NCBI RefSeq assembly: GCF_947494025.1
Contig: NZ_CANLTQ010000017.1
Location: 1-58,737, forward strand
Reading direction: 5' to 3'
Length of the DNA: 58,737 bases
Source: an uncultured Jannaschia sp.
GTDB lineage: Bacteria > Pseudomonadota > Alphaproteobacteria > Rhodobacterales > Rhodobacteraceae
Shown here: positions 9,995 to 18,746 of the stretch, piece by piece
Position numbering within the stretch: position 1 is the stretch's first letter
Layout of the letters: each line of letters begins with the position of its first letter
Notes under the pieces: generated by a model
Databases searched by the model: none
Seen by the model: the letters and a program-made list of their open reading frames with translations, nothing else
Told to the model about the DNA's origin: nothing
Position numbers and translations under genes: made by a program

Positions 9995-10795
9995 TCAGTG
10001 CGACGGATGCAGGGCGTCCTTCAGGTAGACGCAGGTCAGGATGGTGAAGACGTAGGCCTGAATGAAGGCCACCAGGACCTCCAGGGCGTAGATCGCGGAA
10101 ATCGCGACCACCGAGACGGGCGCGATCACCGTGACCGCGGCGAAGGCGGCGAAGACCTTCAGCACCGCGTGGCCGGCAAGGATGTTGCCCGCAAGACGAA
10201 TGGAATGGCTCACCGGACGGACGAAGTAGGAGACGAGCTCGATCACGGCCAGGACCGGACGAAGCAGGAGCGGCGCGGAGGACACCCAGAACAACCCGAG
10301 GAACGCAGCGCCGTTCTTTACGAAGCCGACGATGGTCACCGTCAGGAACACCGCGAGGGCCAGCACCGCCGTCACCGCGATATGGCTCGTGGTGGAGAAC
10401 GACATCGGGATCAGCGCGAGCATGTTCGCGAAGAGGATGAACAGGAAGAGCGTAAAGATGTAGGGGAAGAACTTGACCGCGTCGCGACCCGTCACGTCCT
10501 CGACCATCTTGTAGACGAAACCGTAGGCCAGTTCCGCCACGGACTGGATGCGGCCCGGCACGATGGCGCGGCCGCGCGTGCCGAGTACGAAGAGGCCGAG
10601 CACGCAGAGAACCGCGACGGCCATCCAGACGGTCGCGTTGGTAACGGTGTACCAATGCACCGGGTCGCCGTTCTCGCCGAAGATCGGACGCACGATGAAC
10701 TGGTCCATGGGGTGGAAGCTCAGCCCACTCTCGCCATGATCCGGCCCGCCGGCATGCGCGTCGAGGGCGCCTTCGGTATGGACTTCCTCTGCCAT
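9995..10795 (-). CDS. atpB: ATP synthase F0 subunit a
   Basis: The membrane stator subunit that forms the proton half-channels, about 266 residues with five to six membrane helices. It contains [11 protein letters not shown] near the N-terminus, [20 protein letters not shown], and the essential Arg in [14 protein letters not shown]. It ends with the long final helix ([18 protein letters not shown]). The ATG at 10795 (MAEEVH) is preferred because homologues start this way; an in-frame ATG at 10813 would add six residues. Confidence 0.95.
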   Translation of the reverse strand: MAEEVHTEGALDAHAGGPDHGESGLSFHPMDQFIVRPIFGENGDPVHWYTVTNATVWMAVAVLCVLGLFVLGTRGRAIVPGRIQSVAELAYGFVYKMVEDVTGRDAVKFFPYIFTLFLFILFANMLALIPMSFSTTSHIAVTAVLALAVFLTVTIVGFVKNGAAFLGLFWVSSAPLLLRPVLAVIELVSYFVRPVSHSIRLAGNILAGHAVLKVFAAFAAVTVIAPVSVVAISAIYALEVLVAFIQAYVFTILTCVYLKDALHPSH

Positions 10796-10858
10796 CTCGA
10801 TCCCCGTCTCCATTCCACCGCCGCAACGCGACAGCGATTGTTCCCGCTCCGGAGGCGA

Positions 10859-11218
10859 CTAGTCGTCGTCCTCGTCGGCCCAACCGGACGCCCCGGCGCC
10901 CGGATCCTTCAGGGCCTCGGTCGCGCCGATCTGCCCCTGCATTTCCCGCGCGGAGCCGATCATCGTCTTCACGCCGGCTGCGAAGCCGACAAACACAAAC
11001 ACGACCATCAGCCAGGGCGTCGTCCCCAGCAGCGCGTCGAGGCCATAACCGATCCCGAACCCGATCCCCAGGCCCGCCACCAGCTCGATCACCATGCGCC
11101 AGGCGAGCTGCGCCTGCGAATGATGATCGTCCATGTGGTGCTTCGCCTCCGGTCCCCTGGCCGCCGCGATCCGCGCCTCGAGAGCGCGCAGACGGTCGGC
11201 ATCGGGATCGTCGGACAT
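10859..11218 (-). CDS. atpI: AtpI/AtpZ-type F0F1 assembly protein
   Basis: First gene of the F0 operon, 119 residues. A charged N-terminal region is followed by two membrane helices: [23 protein letters not shown] and [19 protein letters not shown]. This is the classic AtpI/AtpZ layout. Such proteins help c-ring assembly or transport Mg/Ca. The acidic tail ends WADEDDD. The ATG at 11218 is preferred over an upstream in-frame ATG at 11230. The 190-bp divergent region to the ArsR gene should hold the operon promoter; a TATAAA lies on this strand near 11285. Confidence 0.88.
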   Translation of the reverse strand: MSDDPDADRLRALEARIAAARGPEAKHHMDDHHSQAQLAWRMVIELVAGLGIGFGIGYGLDALLGTTPWLMVVFVFVGFAAGVKTMIGSAREMQGQIGATEALKDPGAGASGWADEDDD

Positions 11219-11350
11219 CGAAGCCCCCATGAATGTCGCGGCGGTGTCTAGGTCGGGTGGCGCCCGAAGTCAACGCGACCTTGTTTTATACGTTACAATG
11301 ACTTGCACTCCCGTGCGAACCGGCGGCCCGCCCAGACGCGATGCGGCCAA

Positions 11351-11370
11351 GTTCAACCATCCGGTTGAAC
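11351..11370. promoter_or_regulatory. operator-like perfect dyad upstream of arsR-type gene
   Basis: GTTCAACC-ATCC-GGTTGAAC is a perfect inverted repeat with 8-base arms and a 4-base centre. It lies 41 bases before the start of the ArsR-family gene, immediately ahead of a TTGACC that could be a -35 element. ArsR/SmtB dimers bind such dyads at their own promoters, so this is probably the autoregulatory operator. The binding itself is inferred. Confidence 0.55.
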
Positions 11371-11411
11371 GTTCTTGACCAACGGGGCGTCGGCGGGCCA
11401 GTGCGGCGCGC

Positions 11412-11735
11412 ATGGCAGATGCGCTTTCCCGGACCTTCGCCTCCCTGGCCGACCCGACACGACGGGGAATCCTGTCGATGCTGCTCGAGGACGACATGGC
11501 GGTAACGGACGTGGCTGCCCCGCTCGCCATTTCGCTCGCTGCGGTGAGTCGGCATCTGAGCGTGCTCGCACGGGCCGGGTTGATCCGGCAGGAGCGGCGG
11601 GGCCGCGTGGTCTGGTGCATGCTCGAGCCGGACGCCTTGCGCCATGCCAGCATCTGGATGCAGGGGTTCGGCCAGTTCGATCCGGTCGACGTGGACGCGC
11701 TCGACGCGTTGCTCGAACGGGAAAGGAACGCTTAA
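11412..11735 (+). CDS. ArsR-family winged-helix transcriptional regulator
   Basis: A 107-residue DNA-binding repressor type. The recognition helix-turn-helix is VTDVAAPLAISLAAVSRHLS, followed by the wing ARAGLIRQERRGRVVWCML; the N-terminal TFASLADPTRRGIL block is typical. The usual metal-binding Cys pair of ArsR proper is absent (a single Cys in the wing), so metal sensing is not supported. The closest match is the SdpR/YgaV-like subgroup that regulates its own gene or a stress response. No partner gene such as an SRPBCC protein follows directly. A perfect dyad upstream is its likely operator. Confidence 0.88.
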   Translation: MADALSRTFASLADPTRRGILSMLLEDDMAVTDVAAPLAISLAAVSRHLSVLARAGLIRQERRGRVVWCMLEPDALRHASIWMQGFGQFDPVDVDALDALLERERNA

Positions 11736-11810
11736 CCCTTCTCTCCCTCTCCACGTCGATGCCCCGGAGTTGCCCGAATGTTCCGGCACCTTCACGGCAA
11801 TGGAACTCGG

Positions 11811-12008
11811 ATGGTGACGACAATGAACGGTATGCAGACAGCGATCTGGAAGAACGGGCAATGGGTCGAGTGGACCGGCTACGAGGACGAGGCGGGAGAC
11901 GTCGCGTCTCGGGGGACCAACGACGCTTCGGGCTTCGACCGGTCGATCCCCCTCGAGGACCCACGGGAATTCGCGCGCCGCTGCATGCGGCAGGAACGGC
12001 GCGCCTGA
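11811..12008 (+). CDS. small hypothetical protein
   Basis: A 65-residue hydrophilic protein starting ATG-GTG-ACG-ACA-ATG, with the core TAIWKNGQWVEWTGYEDEAG followed by an Arg-rich end. The tryptophan-rich start of this segment is distinctive but I do not recognise the family. The frame is open back to an ATG at 11778. There is no signal peptide or membrane segment. It follows the ArsR gene by about 75 bp and may share its transcript. Codon use is like that of the neighbours, which argues for a real gene. Confidence 0.5.
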   Translation: MVTTMNGMQTAIWKNGQWVEWTGYEDEAGDVASRGTNDASGFDRSIPLEDPREFARRCMRQERRA

Positions 12009-12021
12009 AACCGGGCGCGTC

Positions 12022-12795
12022 CTAGCGATTCATGCGGGACTTCAGCTCACGCGAAAGGGCTTCCATGTCCTCGCCGGTCTGCGCGCCGAGCCGCATCAGC
12101 CCGAACTGCACGCGCGCGACCTCCTGATAATAACTCGTGAAGACGTAGTTCGTCGCCGCCCCCGCCGCGGCGCCGATCACCGGCACGGCCTGCGCGGCGA
12201 GCTTCTGGCCCAAGGGCACGGCGAGACGTGGCGCGACCTTGGCGATCAGCCCCTGGATCGCGGGTCCGGTGACCGAGAGGCGCAGCGTCAGAAAGGCCAG
12301 ATCCGTGCCGTCATCGTCGTCAAGCGGTCCGGCGGCGGCGAAGACCCGCAAACAGGCGGCGCGGACCTCCGGCAAGGCCGGATCGAAGCCGTGCTCGTCG
12401 GCGATCGACTGAATCGAGCGCAGCATGACCGTCGTGGTGACCGGCAATTCGGCCAAAGCGGACGGCAGCCCGCCGAACCCGCCCGCGGCCCCGGTGCCGA
12501 AGGTGATCGCGCGGGTCAGCCAGTCCGACGTGTCGGCCACCCGGCCCCGGCGCGACAACGCGGCGGCGTTGAAGCTCTGCTCGAGCGCGGCCGCGGTCGC
12601 CTTCTCGAGCCCGGAACGAACCCGCCCGGGCAGCATCTCGAGCATGTTCTCGGCCTGCGATCCGATCACCGACAGAAGCTGCAATCCAAGCCCCGACGCC
12701 GCCTGCATCTTGGCGGCGAGCCGGTCAAGCTCCGCCTCCCGGTCGAGGGGCGGGAATATCTGTTCGCGGCGCGGCGGCGTGAGCTTCTGGTTCAT
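12022..12795 (-). CDS. EcsC family protein
   Basis: A 257-residue protein matching the EcsC family. The family signature appears in SRRGRVADTSDWLTRAITFGTGAAGGFGG, then LPVTTTVMLRSIQSIADEHGFD. A C-terminal Gly/Ala-rich hydrophobic segment follows (VPVIGAAAGAATNYVFTSYYQEVARVQF) that may associate with the membrane. EcsC proteins were named from a Bacillus ABC transporter operon, but the function is unknown. The start ATG overlaps the stop of the upstream GNAT gene by 4 bases, so they form a two-gene operon. Confidence 0.85.
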   Translation of the reverse strand: MNQKLTPPRREQIFPPLDREAELDRLAAKMQAASGLGLQLLSVIGSQAENMLEMLPGRVRSGLEKATAAALEQSFNAAALSRRGRVADTSDWLTRAITFGTGAAGGFGGLPSALAELPVTTTVMLRSIQSIADEHGFDPALPEVRAACLRVFAAAGPLDDDDGTDLAFLTLRLSVTGPAIQGLIAKVAPRLAVPLGQKLAAQAVPVIGAAAGAATNYVFTSYYQEVARVQFGLMRLGAQTGEDMEALSRELKSRMNR

Positions 12796-13310
12796 GCCGC
12801 AGATGTGCGCTTCGACGCGGCGCAAGGCAAGGCGCGCATCACCGTGCCGGTAATTCCCTCCCAATCCCATATCCCGAGGACGCGCTCCGGGTTGGTCGGC
12901 GGCGGCATGACGATGCCGGGCAGGACGCGGAAGCCGAACCGCGCGTAATACGGCGCGTCGCCGACCAGAAGGACGCGCTCCACCCCGGCGGCGGCGGCCC
13001 GGTCGAGACCGGACTGGATCAGAAAGGCGCCCAGCCCCTCGCCCTGCCGGGTCGGATGCACCGCGACGGGGCCGAGCAGCATCGCGTCGTGGCCGGCACC
13101 GCCCGCCCCGACGATGCGGACGGGCCAGAAACGTATCGCGCCGGCCACCTCCCCCATCCGACCCCGCGCGACGAGGCAAAGATCGCGGGCCGGAGGCACG
13201 TCGTCGCGCAAACGGTAGGAGGACAGGATCGTGCGGCCGGGCGCGAAGCAATGATCGAACAGCGCCTCGACCTCCCTCCGGTCGTCGTCGGTCTCACGGT
13301 GAAGTTCCAT
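12792..13310 (-). CDS. GNAT N-acetyltransferase (YhbS-like)
   Basis: A 172-residue acetyl-CoA-dependent acetyltransferase. The acetyl-CoA pyrophosphate loop appears as VHPTRQGEGLGAFLIQSGL (Q/RxxGxG/A type), preceded by the LLGPVAV beta-4 strand and followed by VLLVGDAPYYARFGFRV, a pattern typical of YhbS-like enzymes. The substrate is unknown. The first gene of the pair with the EcsC gene, divergent from the flavin reductase gene across 82 bp. Confidence 0.85.
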   Translation of the reverse strand: MELHRETDDDRREVEALFDHCFAPGRTILSSYRLRDDVPPARDLCLVARGRMGEVAGAIRFWPVRIVGAGGAGHDAMLLGPVAVHPTRQGEGLGAFLIQSGLDRAAAAGVERVLLVGDAPYYARFGFRVLPGIVMPPPTNPERVLGIWDWEGITGTVMRALPCAASKRTSAA

Positions 13311-13392
13311 GTATCCCCCCGGTTCGCCGGCCCCTTGTGGCGTTTCACCGGGGTGACGGCTAGTCCTGCCGGCGACAGCATGGGAGTCCGCG

Positions 13393-13992
13393 ATGTTCTA
13401 CCGACCCGAGGAGGGCCACGGCCTGCCGCACAACCCGTTCAACGCCGTGGTGACGCCCCGGCCGATCGGCTGGATCTCGACCCGTGGCGCGTCGGGCGAC
13501 AATCTCGCGCCGTATTCCTTCTTCAACGCCGTGGCTTATGTGCCACCACAGGTGATGTTCGCCTCGACCTCCGCCAAGCCGGACCGCGGCGGGACCAAGG
13601 ATTCGGTGGCGCAGATCCGGGAAACAAAGGTGTTCTGCGTCAACATCGTCGAATACGCCGCCCGAGAGACGATGAACGCCTCCTCCGGCAGCTACCCTGC
13701 CGGCGTGGACGAGTTCGCGGAAGCGGGCGCTGCGAAGGCGGAATGCGCGACCATCGACTGCCCGCGCGTGGCCGACGCGCCGGCCGCGCTGGAATGCCGC
13801 CTGACGGAGATCGTCCGCCTGCCCGGGGAAGCGAACTACACCGTCTTCGGCGTGGTTTCGGGCATCCACCTGCGCGACGATTGCCTGCGCGACGGGCGCT
13901 TCGACGTTTCCGCGTTCCAGCCGCTCGCCCGGCTCGGCTACATGGATTACGCCCGCGTCACGGAGGTGTTCTCGCTCCGGCGACCGGATTGA
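13393..13992 (+). CDS. flavin reductase family protein (FMN-binding)
   Basis: A 199-residue protein of the flavin reductase-like FMN-binding split-barrel fold. The N-terminal PFNAVVTPRPIGWISTRGASGDNLAPYSFFNAV matches the family's flavin-binding region, followed by SVAQIRETKVFCVNIV. The C-terminus has YMDYARVTEVFSL. Such proteins reduce flavin with NAD(P)H for a monooxygenase partner or act on small substrates; no oxygenase is nearby, so the partner is unknown. It is convergent with the SulP transporter gene, 9 bp apart. Confidence 0.88.
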   Translation: MFYRPEEGHGLPHNPFNAVVTPRPIGWISTRGASGDNLAPYSFFNAVAYVPPQVMFASTSAKPDRGGTKDSVAQIRETKVFCVNIVEYAARETMNASSGSYPAGVDEFAEAGAAKAECATIDCPRVADAPAALECRLTEIVRLPGEANYTVFGVVSGIHLRDDCLRDGRFDVSAFQPLARLGYMDYARVTEVFSLRRPD

Positions 13993-14001
13993 TCCCGGCG
14001 G

Positions 14002-15609
14002 TCAATGACCGCCGAGAATGCCCGTGCGCACCCCGTAATTCGCCGCGACGGCGTAGTCGGGGTCGTCCGCGCTGTCGACCATGAGGTGCCCCGCACGGCG
14101 CAGGAGCTTGTGGCAGTCGCGCGTCAGGTGCCGGAGCTGGATGCGCTTGCCCGCCGCCTCGTACTTGGCGGCCACCGCCTCGATCGCCTGCAGGGCAGAC
14201 TGGTCGGCCACACGGCTTTCGGCGAAATCCACGATCACCGCGGAAGGGTCGTTCGCCGGATCGAACATCTCCACGAAGCCGGCGGCGGAGCCGAAGAAGA
14301 GCGGGCCCGTGATCTGATAGACCTTGGCACCGTCCGGTGTCTCGTGGGTGGAGGAGCGGATGCGCGTCGCGTTCTGCCAGGCATAGGCCAGCGCGGAGAT
14401 GATGACGCCGACGACCACCGCGATGGCGAGGTCGGTGGCCACGGTCACGATCGTCACGAGAACGATCACCACGGCATCGACGCGCGGAACCCGGGCGAGG
14501 ATCTTGAGCGAGTTCCACGCGAAGGTGCCGATGACGACCATGAACATGACGCCCACGAGCGCTGCGAGCGGGATGAGCTCGATCAGCGGCGAGGCGACGA
14601 GGATGAAGGCGAGCAGGAACAGCGCCGCGGCGACGCCGGAGATGCGGGTGCGACCGCCGGACTTCACGTTGATCATCGATTGTCCGATCATCGCGCAGCC
14701 GCCCATGCCGCCGAAGAAGCCGGTCACGGTGTTGGCGGTGCCCTGCGCGATGCATTCCTGCGAGGCGCCGCCGCGCTGGCCGGTGATCTCGCCCACGAGG
14801 TTCAGCGTCAGCAGGCTCTCGATCAGGCCGATCGCCGCGAGGATCAGCGCGTAGGGCAGGATGAAGCGAAGCGTCTCCATGTTGAACGGCACGTCGGGCA
14901 ATCCGAATTGCGGCAGCCCGCCCGAGATGTCGGCCAGGTCGCCGACATTCGGGACCGGCAGGCCGAGGGCGATCACGATCACCGCCGTCAGACCGATCCC
15001 GGCGAGCGGCGCGGGGATCGCGTTGGTCAGCTTCGGAAGTCCCCAGATCACGGCCATCGTCAGCGCCACGAGCGCTAGCACGAGGATCAGCTGCTCCGGC
15101 GGCAGCCACGCGCCGCTCTCGGTGCGGAAGAAGTCGAGCTGCGATTTGCCGATCACGATGGCCAGGCCGTTGACGAATCCGAGCATGACGGGATGCGGCA
15201 CGAGGCGGATGAACTTGCCCCATCGCATGAGCCCGACGAAGATCTGGATGATTCCCATCAGCACGACGGTCGCGAAAAGGTATTGCACGCCGACGCCCGG
15301 CGGGAACGCCGCGACGAGGCTTACCATCACCACGGCGAGCGCGCCGGTCGCGCCCGAGATCATGCCCGGCCGCCCGCCGATCAGCGCGGTGACGAGCCCG
15401 ACGATGAACGCGGCGTAGAGGCCGACAAGCGGCGGCACGCCCGCCACGAAGGCGAAAGCCACGGCCTCCGGCACGAGCGCGAGGGCGACCGTCAGGCCGG
15501 CCAGCACTTCGACCCGGAGGACAGAGGCGTCCAGCGTGGAGGTGGGGGCCAAACGCAGATCGGGCCCCTCGAAACGGTCGGCAAATCTTGCCAGCAAACT
15601 GCTGTTCAA
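14002..15609 (-). CDS. SulP family inorganic anion transporter
   Basis: A 535-residue inner-membrane transporter. The sulfate-transporter domain contains the signature [27 protein letters not shown] and many membrane helices up to about residue 420. A cytoplasmic STAS domain follows ([20 protein letters not shown] to the end), ending near [10 protein letters not shown]. SulP proteins carry sulfate, bicarbonate or other anions; the ion is not readable from sequence. The start is a TTG at 15609, chosen because the N-terminal [14 protein letters not shown] reads as family-like and no in-frame ATG is available nearby. Confidence 0.93.
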   Translation of the reverse strand: MNSSLLARFADRFEGPDLRLAPTSTLDASVLRVEVLAGLTVALALVPEAVAFAFVAGVPPLVGLYAAFIVGLVTALIGGRPGMISGATGALAVVMVSLVAAFPPGVGVQYLFATVVLMGIIQIFVGLMRWGKFIRLVPHPVMLGFVNGLAIVIGKSQLDFFRTESGAWLPPEQLILVLALVALTMAVIWGLPKLTNAIPAPLAGIGLTAVIVIALGLPVPNVGDLADISGGLPQFGLPDVPFNMETLRFILPYALILAAIGLIESLLTLNLVGEITGQRGGASQECIAQGTANTVTGFFGGMGGCAMIGQSMINVKSGGRTRISGVAAALFLLAFILVASPLIELIPLAALVGVMFMVVIGTFAWNSLKILARVPRVDAVVIVLVTIVTVATDLAIAVVVGVIISALAYAWQNATRIRSSTHETPDGAKVYQITGPLFFGSAAGFVEMFDPANDPSAVIVDFAESRVADQSALQAIEAVAAKYEAAGKRIQLRHLTRDCHKLLRRAGHLMVDSADDPDYAVAANYGVRTGILGGH

Positions 15610-15743
15610 GGCTCAGGTCTTTCGCATGGTTCGGAATCGCCGATGCCCTAGCAGGGTTTGCCGCCCTGGGACACCCCTCGGGGCCATTGCGGCGCGGATC
15701 GCACCGGGTCAGGGTCGGAGGGGCCGGACACAGGAGGACGCGC

Positions 15744-16619
15744 ATGGAACCAGTCATCGGGATCATCGGCGGGTCCGGTCTCTACCGGGTCGCCGATCTG
15801 GCGGATGCGGAATGGCGCGAGACGACGACGCCGTTCGGCGCGCCGTCGGATGCGCTGCTCCACGGGCGGATCGGCACGACGCGGATGGTGTTCCTGCCCC
15901 GCCACGGCCGGGGACACGTCGAGACGCCAAGCTCGATCCCCTACCGGGCGAACGTCGCGGCGATGAAGGCGGCGGGTGTGACGCATCTCGTCTCCGTCTC
16001 CGCCGTCGGCTCCTTCCGGGAGGAAATGGCGCCGGGCGACTTCGTCATCGTGGACCAGTTCATCGACCGCACCTTCGCACGCGAGAAGTCCTTCTTCGGT
16101 CCCGGCCTCGTCGCGCATGTATCCGTCGCGCATCCGGTCTGTCCCAGCCTGTCGGCCGCCTGCGCCGCGGCCGCGCGCCGGGCCGGCGCGACGGTGCACG
16201 AGGGTGCGACCTACTTCGTCATGGAGGGGCCGCAATTCTCGACCCGGGCCGAGTCGCGCCTTTACCGGGAATGGGGCTGCGATGTGATCGGCATGACGAA
16301 CATGCCGGAGGCCAAGCTCGCACGGGAGGCGGAACTGCATTATGCCAGCGTGGCGATGGTGACCGACTACGATTCCTGGCATCCGGAACACGGCAGCGTA
16401 CAGATCGCGGAGATTGTCGCGACGCTGCACGGCAACGTCGCGCGGGCCGCGGGCCTCGTCGCGGCCCTGCCCGTCTGCATCGACGCGACCTGCGACGCGG
16501 GATGCGCCACGGCGCTCGACCATGCCATCATGACGGCCCCCGACGCCCGCGATCCGGCGATGGTGGAAAGGCTCCGCCACATCGCGGGACGCCTGCTGCC
16601 GAACGCCGACCCCGCCTGA
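15744..16619 (+). CDS. mtnP: S-methyl-5'-thioadenosine phosphorylase
   Basis: Cleaves 5'-methylthioadenosine (from polyamine and autoinducer synthesis) with phosphate to adenine and 5-methylthioribose-1-phosphate. The 291-residue product starts with [10 protein letters not shown], has the phosphate-binding [21 protein letters not shown], and carries the substrate signature [13 protein letters not shown] followed by [15 protein letters not shown]. An AGGAGG ribosome site lies 8 bp before the ATG at 15744. The next gene, apt, recycles the adenine released, so the pair makes a logical salvage operon. Confidence 0.94.
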   Translation: MEPVIGIIGGSGLYRVADLADAEWRETTTPFGAPSDALLHGRIGTTRMVFLPRHGRGHVETPSSIPYRANVAAMKAAGVTHLVSVSAVGSFREEMAPGDFVIVDQFIDRTFAREKSFFGPGLVAHVSVAHPVCPSLSAACAAAARRAGATVHEGATYFVMEGPQFSTRAESRLYREWGCDVIGMTNMPEAKLAREAELHYASVAMVTDYDSWHPEHGSVQIAEIVATLHGNVARAAGLVAALPVCIDATCDAGCATALDHAIMTAPDARDPAMVERLRHIAGRLLPNADPA

Positions 16620-16657
16620 CCGACAATCCCCAACCCCGACCGGAGCGAGCCCGACCC

Positions 16658-17194
16658 ATGCAGGCCAAGACCGTCCGCGACTACATCCGCACGATTCCCG
16701 ATTTCCCGCACAAAGGCATCCTGTTCCGCGACGTGACGACGCTATTCGCGGATGCGCGGGGCATGCGGCTTTGCGTGGATCAGCTTCTCGATCCGTTCGC
16801 CGGCGCGCGAATCGACGCGGTCGCAGGGCTGGAGGCGCGCGGGTTCATCCTCGGCGGCGCGATTGCGCACCAGCTCGGCTGCGGTTTCGTGCCGATTCGA
16901 AAGAAGGGCAAGCTGCCGGGACCGACCTGGGAACAGGCCTATGACCTCGAATATGGCACCGCGACGCTGGAAGTGCATCGCGACGCGCTCGTCCCCGGCG
17001 CGCGCGTCCTCATGGTCGACGACCTTCTGGCCACGGGGGGCACCGCGCGGGCGGGGCTGACGCTGCTCGGGCGGCTCGGCGCGGAGGTCGTTGGCTGCGC
17101 CTTCGTCGTGGACCTGCCCGAGCTCGGCGGCCGCGCGGCGCTGGACGCGACGGGCCTGCCCGTCCACACGCTTTGCGCGTTCGAAGGGACTTGA
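16658..17194 (+). CDS. apt: adenine phosphoribosyltransferase
   Basis: Converts adenine and PRPP to AMP and pyrophosphate. The 178-residue protein has the N-terminal [18 protein letters not shown] block, the [11 protein letters not shown] loop, KKGKLPG, and the PRPP-binding motif [14 protein letters not shown]. All APT hallmarks and the standard length are present. It lies 38 bp after mtnP, whose product adenine is its substrate. A strong hairpin about 100 bp downstream probably ends the transcript. Confidence 0.96.
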   Translation: MQAKTVRDYIRTIPDFPHKGILFRDVTTLFADARGMRLCVDQLLDPFAGARIDAVAGLEARGFILGGAIAHQLGCGFVPIRKKGKLPGPTWEQAYDLEYGTATLEVHRDALVPGARVLMVDDLLATGGTARAGLTLLGRLGAEVVGCAFVVDLPELGGRAALDATGLPVHTLCAFEGT

Positions 17195-17220
17195 GACGCT
17201 CTCGCCAAAGCTGCCGCTAC

Positions 17221-17330
17221 GTTAACGTCTTGGTAACCAATACGTGTGAGAACGCCCTTGTGGTTGCCTTGCAGACGGCCACCCATTCCCCCCAGCGCCC
17301 TGTCCCCCCCGACAGGGCGCACCCTTTTCC
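17221..17330 (+). ncRNA. candidate small RNA or apt 3'UTR ending in C-loop hairpin
   Basis: Between apt and the convergent FAD-oxidase gene lie 139 bp without an ORF. Near 17221 a relatively AT-rich stretch (GTTAACGTCTTGGTAACC) could be a promoter. About 75 bp on comes a strong terminator-like hairpin whose loop is a run of C's. That is the size and layout of a small bacterial RNA, and C-rich loops that target Shine-Dalgarno sequences are known from Rhodobacter sRNAs. Equally, it may only be the 3'UTR of apt. Confidence 0.3.
17295..17328 (+). terminator. rho-independent terminator downstream of apt
   Basis: A perfect 10-bp stem, GCGCCCTGTC / GACAGGGCGC, closes a six-C loop and is followed by ACCCTTTTCC on the plus strand. 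It sits between the convergent ends of apt and the FAD-linked oxidase gene. Confidence 0.75.
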
Positions 17331-17333
17331 GGA

Positions 17334-18746
17334 CTAGCCGATCCTGCGCAGCACCGCCCCCGGGTTCATGATCCCGGTGGGGTCCAGCGCCGTCTTGATC
17401 GCCCGCATCGCCGCGAGCTTGGCCGGATCGACATAGGTTTCCAGATCGCCGACCTTCAGCCGCCCGACGCCATGTTCCGCGCTGACGGAGCCGCCATGCG
17501 CGTGAACGAGGTCGTGAACGGCCGTCTTGATGGCATCGCGCTGATCTTCGTGATCGACCCGGCGGCGCCCCTCGGCGGGGAAGACATTGTAATGCAAATT
17601 GCCGTCTCCGACATGGCCGAAACAGTTGATCCGGAACGTGCCGAGCTTCGCGATCACTGCCGACCCTTCTGCGATGAAGCTCGGGATCGCGGCTGTCGGC
17701 ACGCTGATGTCGTGGCTGCTGACCGCGCCGATGTGACGGTTCGCCTCCGGAATGGATTCGCGCACCTGCCAGAACTCCGCGCGTTGCTGCTCGGACTGGG
17801 CGACCACGCCGTCGCTGACGAGTCCGGCCTCGAACGCCGCCTCGAACAGCTCCTCCAGCGCCGTCGCGGGATCGGCGGTCGCGCCCATTCCGAGGTCGAT
17901 CAGCACGGACCAGTCCGGATTGCCGAGCGGTCGCCGCACCTCCGGCATCGCCGCCTTCAGAAAGTCGAGCCCCGTCCGGCCGATCAGCTCGAAGGCCGAG
18001 ACCGCGTCCCCGATCCGGTCCCGCGCGAGGTTCAGCAGTGCGAGCGCCGCCGCCGGATCGCGGACGACCAGCATCGCCGCGCCGGTCCGCACCGGACGCG
18101 GCACGAGCTTCAACGTCGCCGCGGTGATGATTCCGAGCGTCCCCTCCGCCCCGATCAAAAGGTGACGGATGTCGTAGCCCGTGTTGTTCTTCCGAAGCGG
18201 CGACAGGCCATGCAGGATCGAGCCGTCCGGCAGCACCGCCTCCACCCCGAGGCAGAGATCGCGCGCGTTGCCGTAGCGCAGGACGTTCACGCCGCCCGCA
18301 TTGGTCGCGAGAATGCCGCCGATCCGCGCGGTGCCCTGCGAGGCGATGGAAAGCGGGAACAGCCGGTCCACCGCCTCCGCCGCCTCCTGCGCGGTCTGGA
18401 GCGGCACACCCGCCTCCACAACCATCGCGTTCTCGGTCGCATCCACGTCGCGGATCGCAATCATGCGTTCCAGCGACAGGATGACCGGCGCCGGAAGATC
18501 GCCCGAAACCTGTCCGCCCACCAGACCTGTCCCGCCGCCATAGGGAATGACCGGCACCGATGCTGCCGCGGCCGCACGGACGATGGTCGCGACCTCCGCC
18601 GCGTTCCGCGGGGCGAGCAGCAGGCCGTCCACACCCGTCCAGCGTCCGCGCGGCTCGTCCAGGTAGCGCGCCTCGAGGTCGCGGAACGTCTCGGGGGGCA
18701 GAACGCCGCGGAGATCCGCGGCGAAGGCACCGGTGGCGGGGTTCAT
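17334..18746 (-). CDS. FAD-binding oxidoreductase (D-2-hydroxyacid dehydrogenase / glycolate oxidase GlcD type)
   Basis: A 470-residue VAO/PCMH-family flavoenzyme. The FAD-binding PP-loop is VPVIPYGGGTGLVGG, with SIASQGTARIGGILATNAGGVNVLRYG following and GAEGTLGIITAATLKLVP closing the FAD domain (about residue 220). The C-terminal cap domain carries the metal or substrate His motifs CFGHVGDGNLHYNV and SAEHGVGRLK. This pattern fits D-lactate, D-2-hydroxyglutarate or glycolate dehydrogenases; single-subunit organisation without glcE/glcF favours a D-2-hydroxyglutarate or D-lactate dehydrogenase. The start ATG at 18746 overlaps the stop of the upstream MBL-fold gene. Confidence 0.9.
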   Translation of the reverse strand: MNPATGAFAADLRGVLPPETFRDLEARYLDEPRGRWTGVDGLLLAPRNAAEVATIVRAAAAASVPVIPYGGGTGLVGGQVSGDLPAPVILSLERMIAIRDVDATENAMVVEAGVPLQTAQEAAEAVDRLFPLSIASQGTARIGGILATNAGGVNVLRYGNARDLCLGVEAVLPDGSILHGLSPLRKNNTGYDIRHLLIGAEGTLGIITAATLKLVPRPVRTGAAMLVVRDPAAALALLNLARDRIGDAVSAFELIGRTGLDFLKAAMPEVRRPLGNPDWSVLIDLGMGATADPATALEELFEAAFEAGLVSDGVVAQSEQQRAEFWQVRESIPEANRHIGAVSSHDISVPTAAIPSFIAEGSAVIAKLGTFRINCFGHVGDGNLHYNVFPAEGRRRVDHEDQRDAIKTAVHDLVHAHGGSVSAEHGVGRLKVGDLETYVDPAKLAAMRAIKTALDPTGIMNPGAVLRRIG

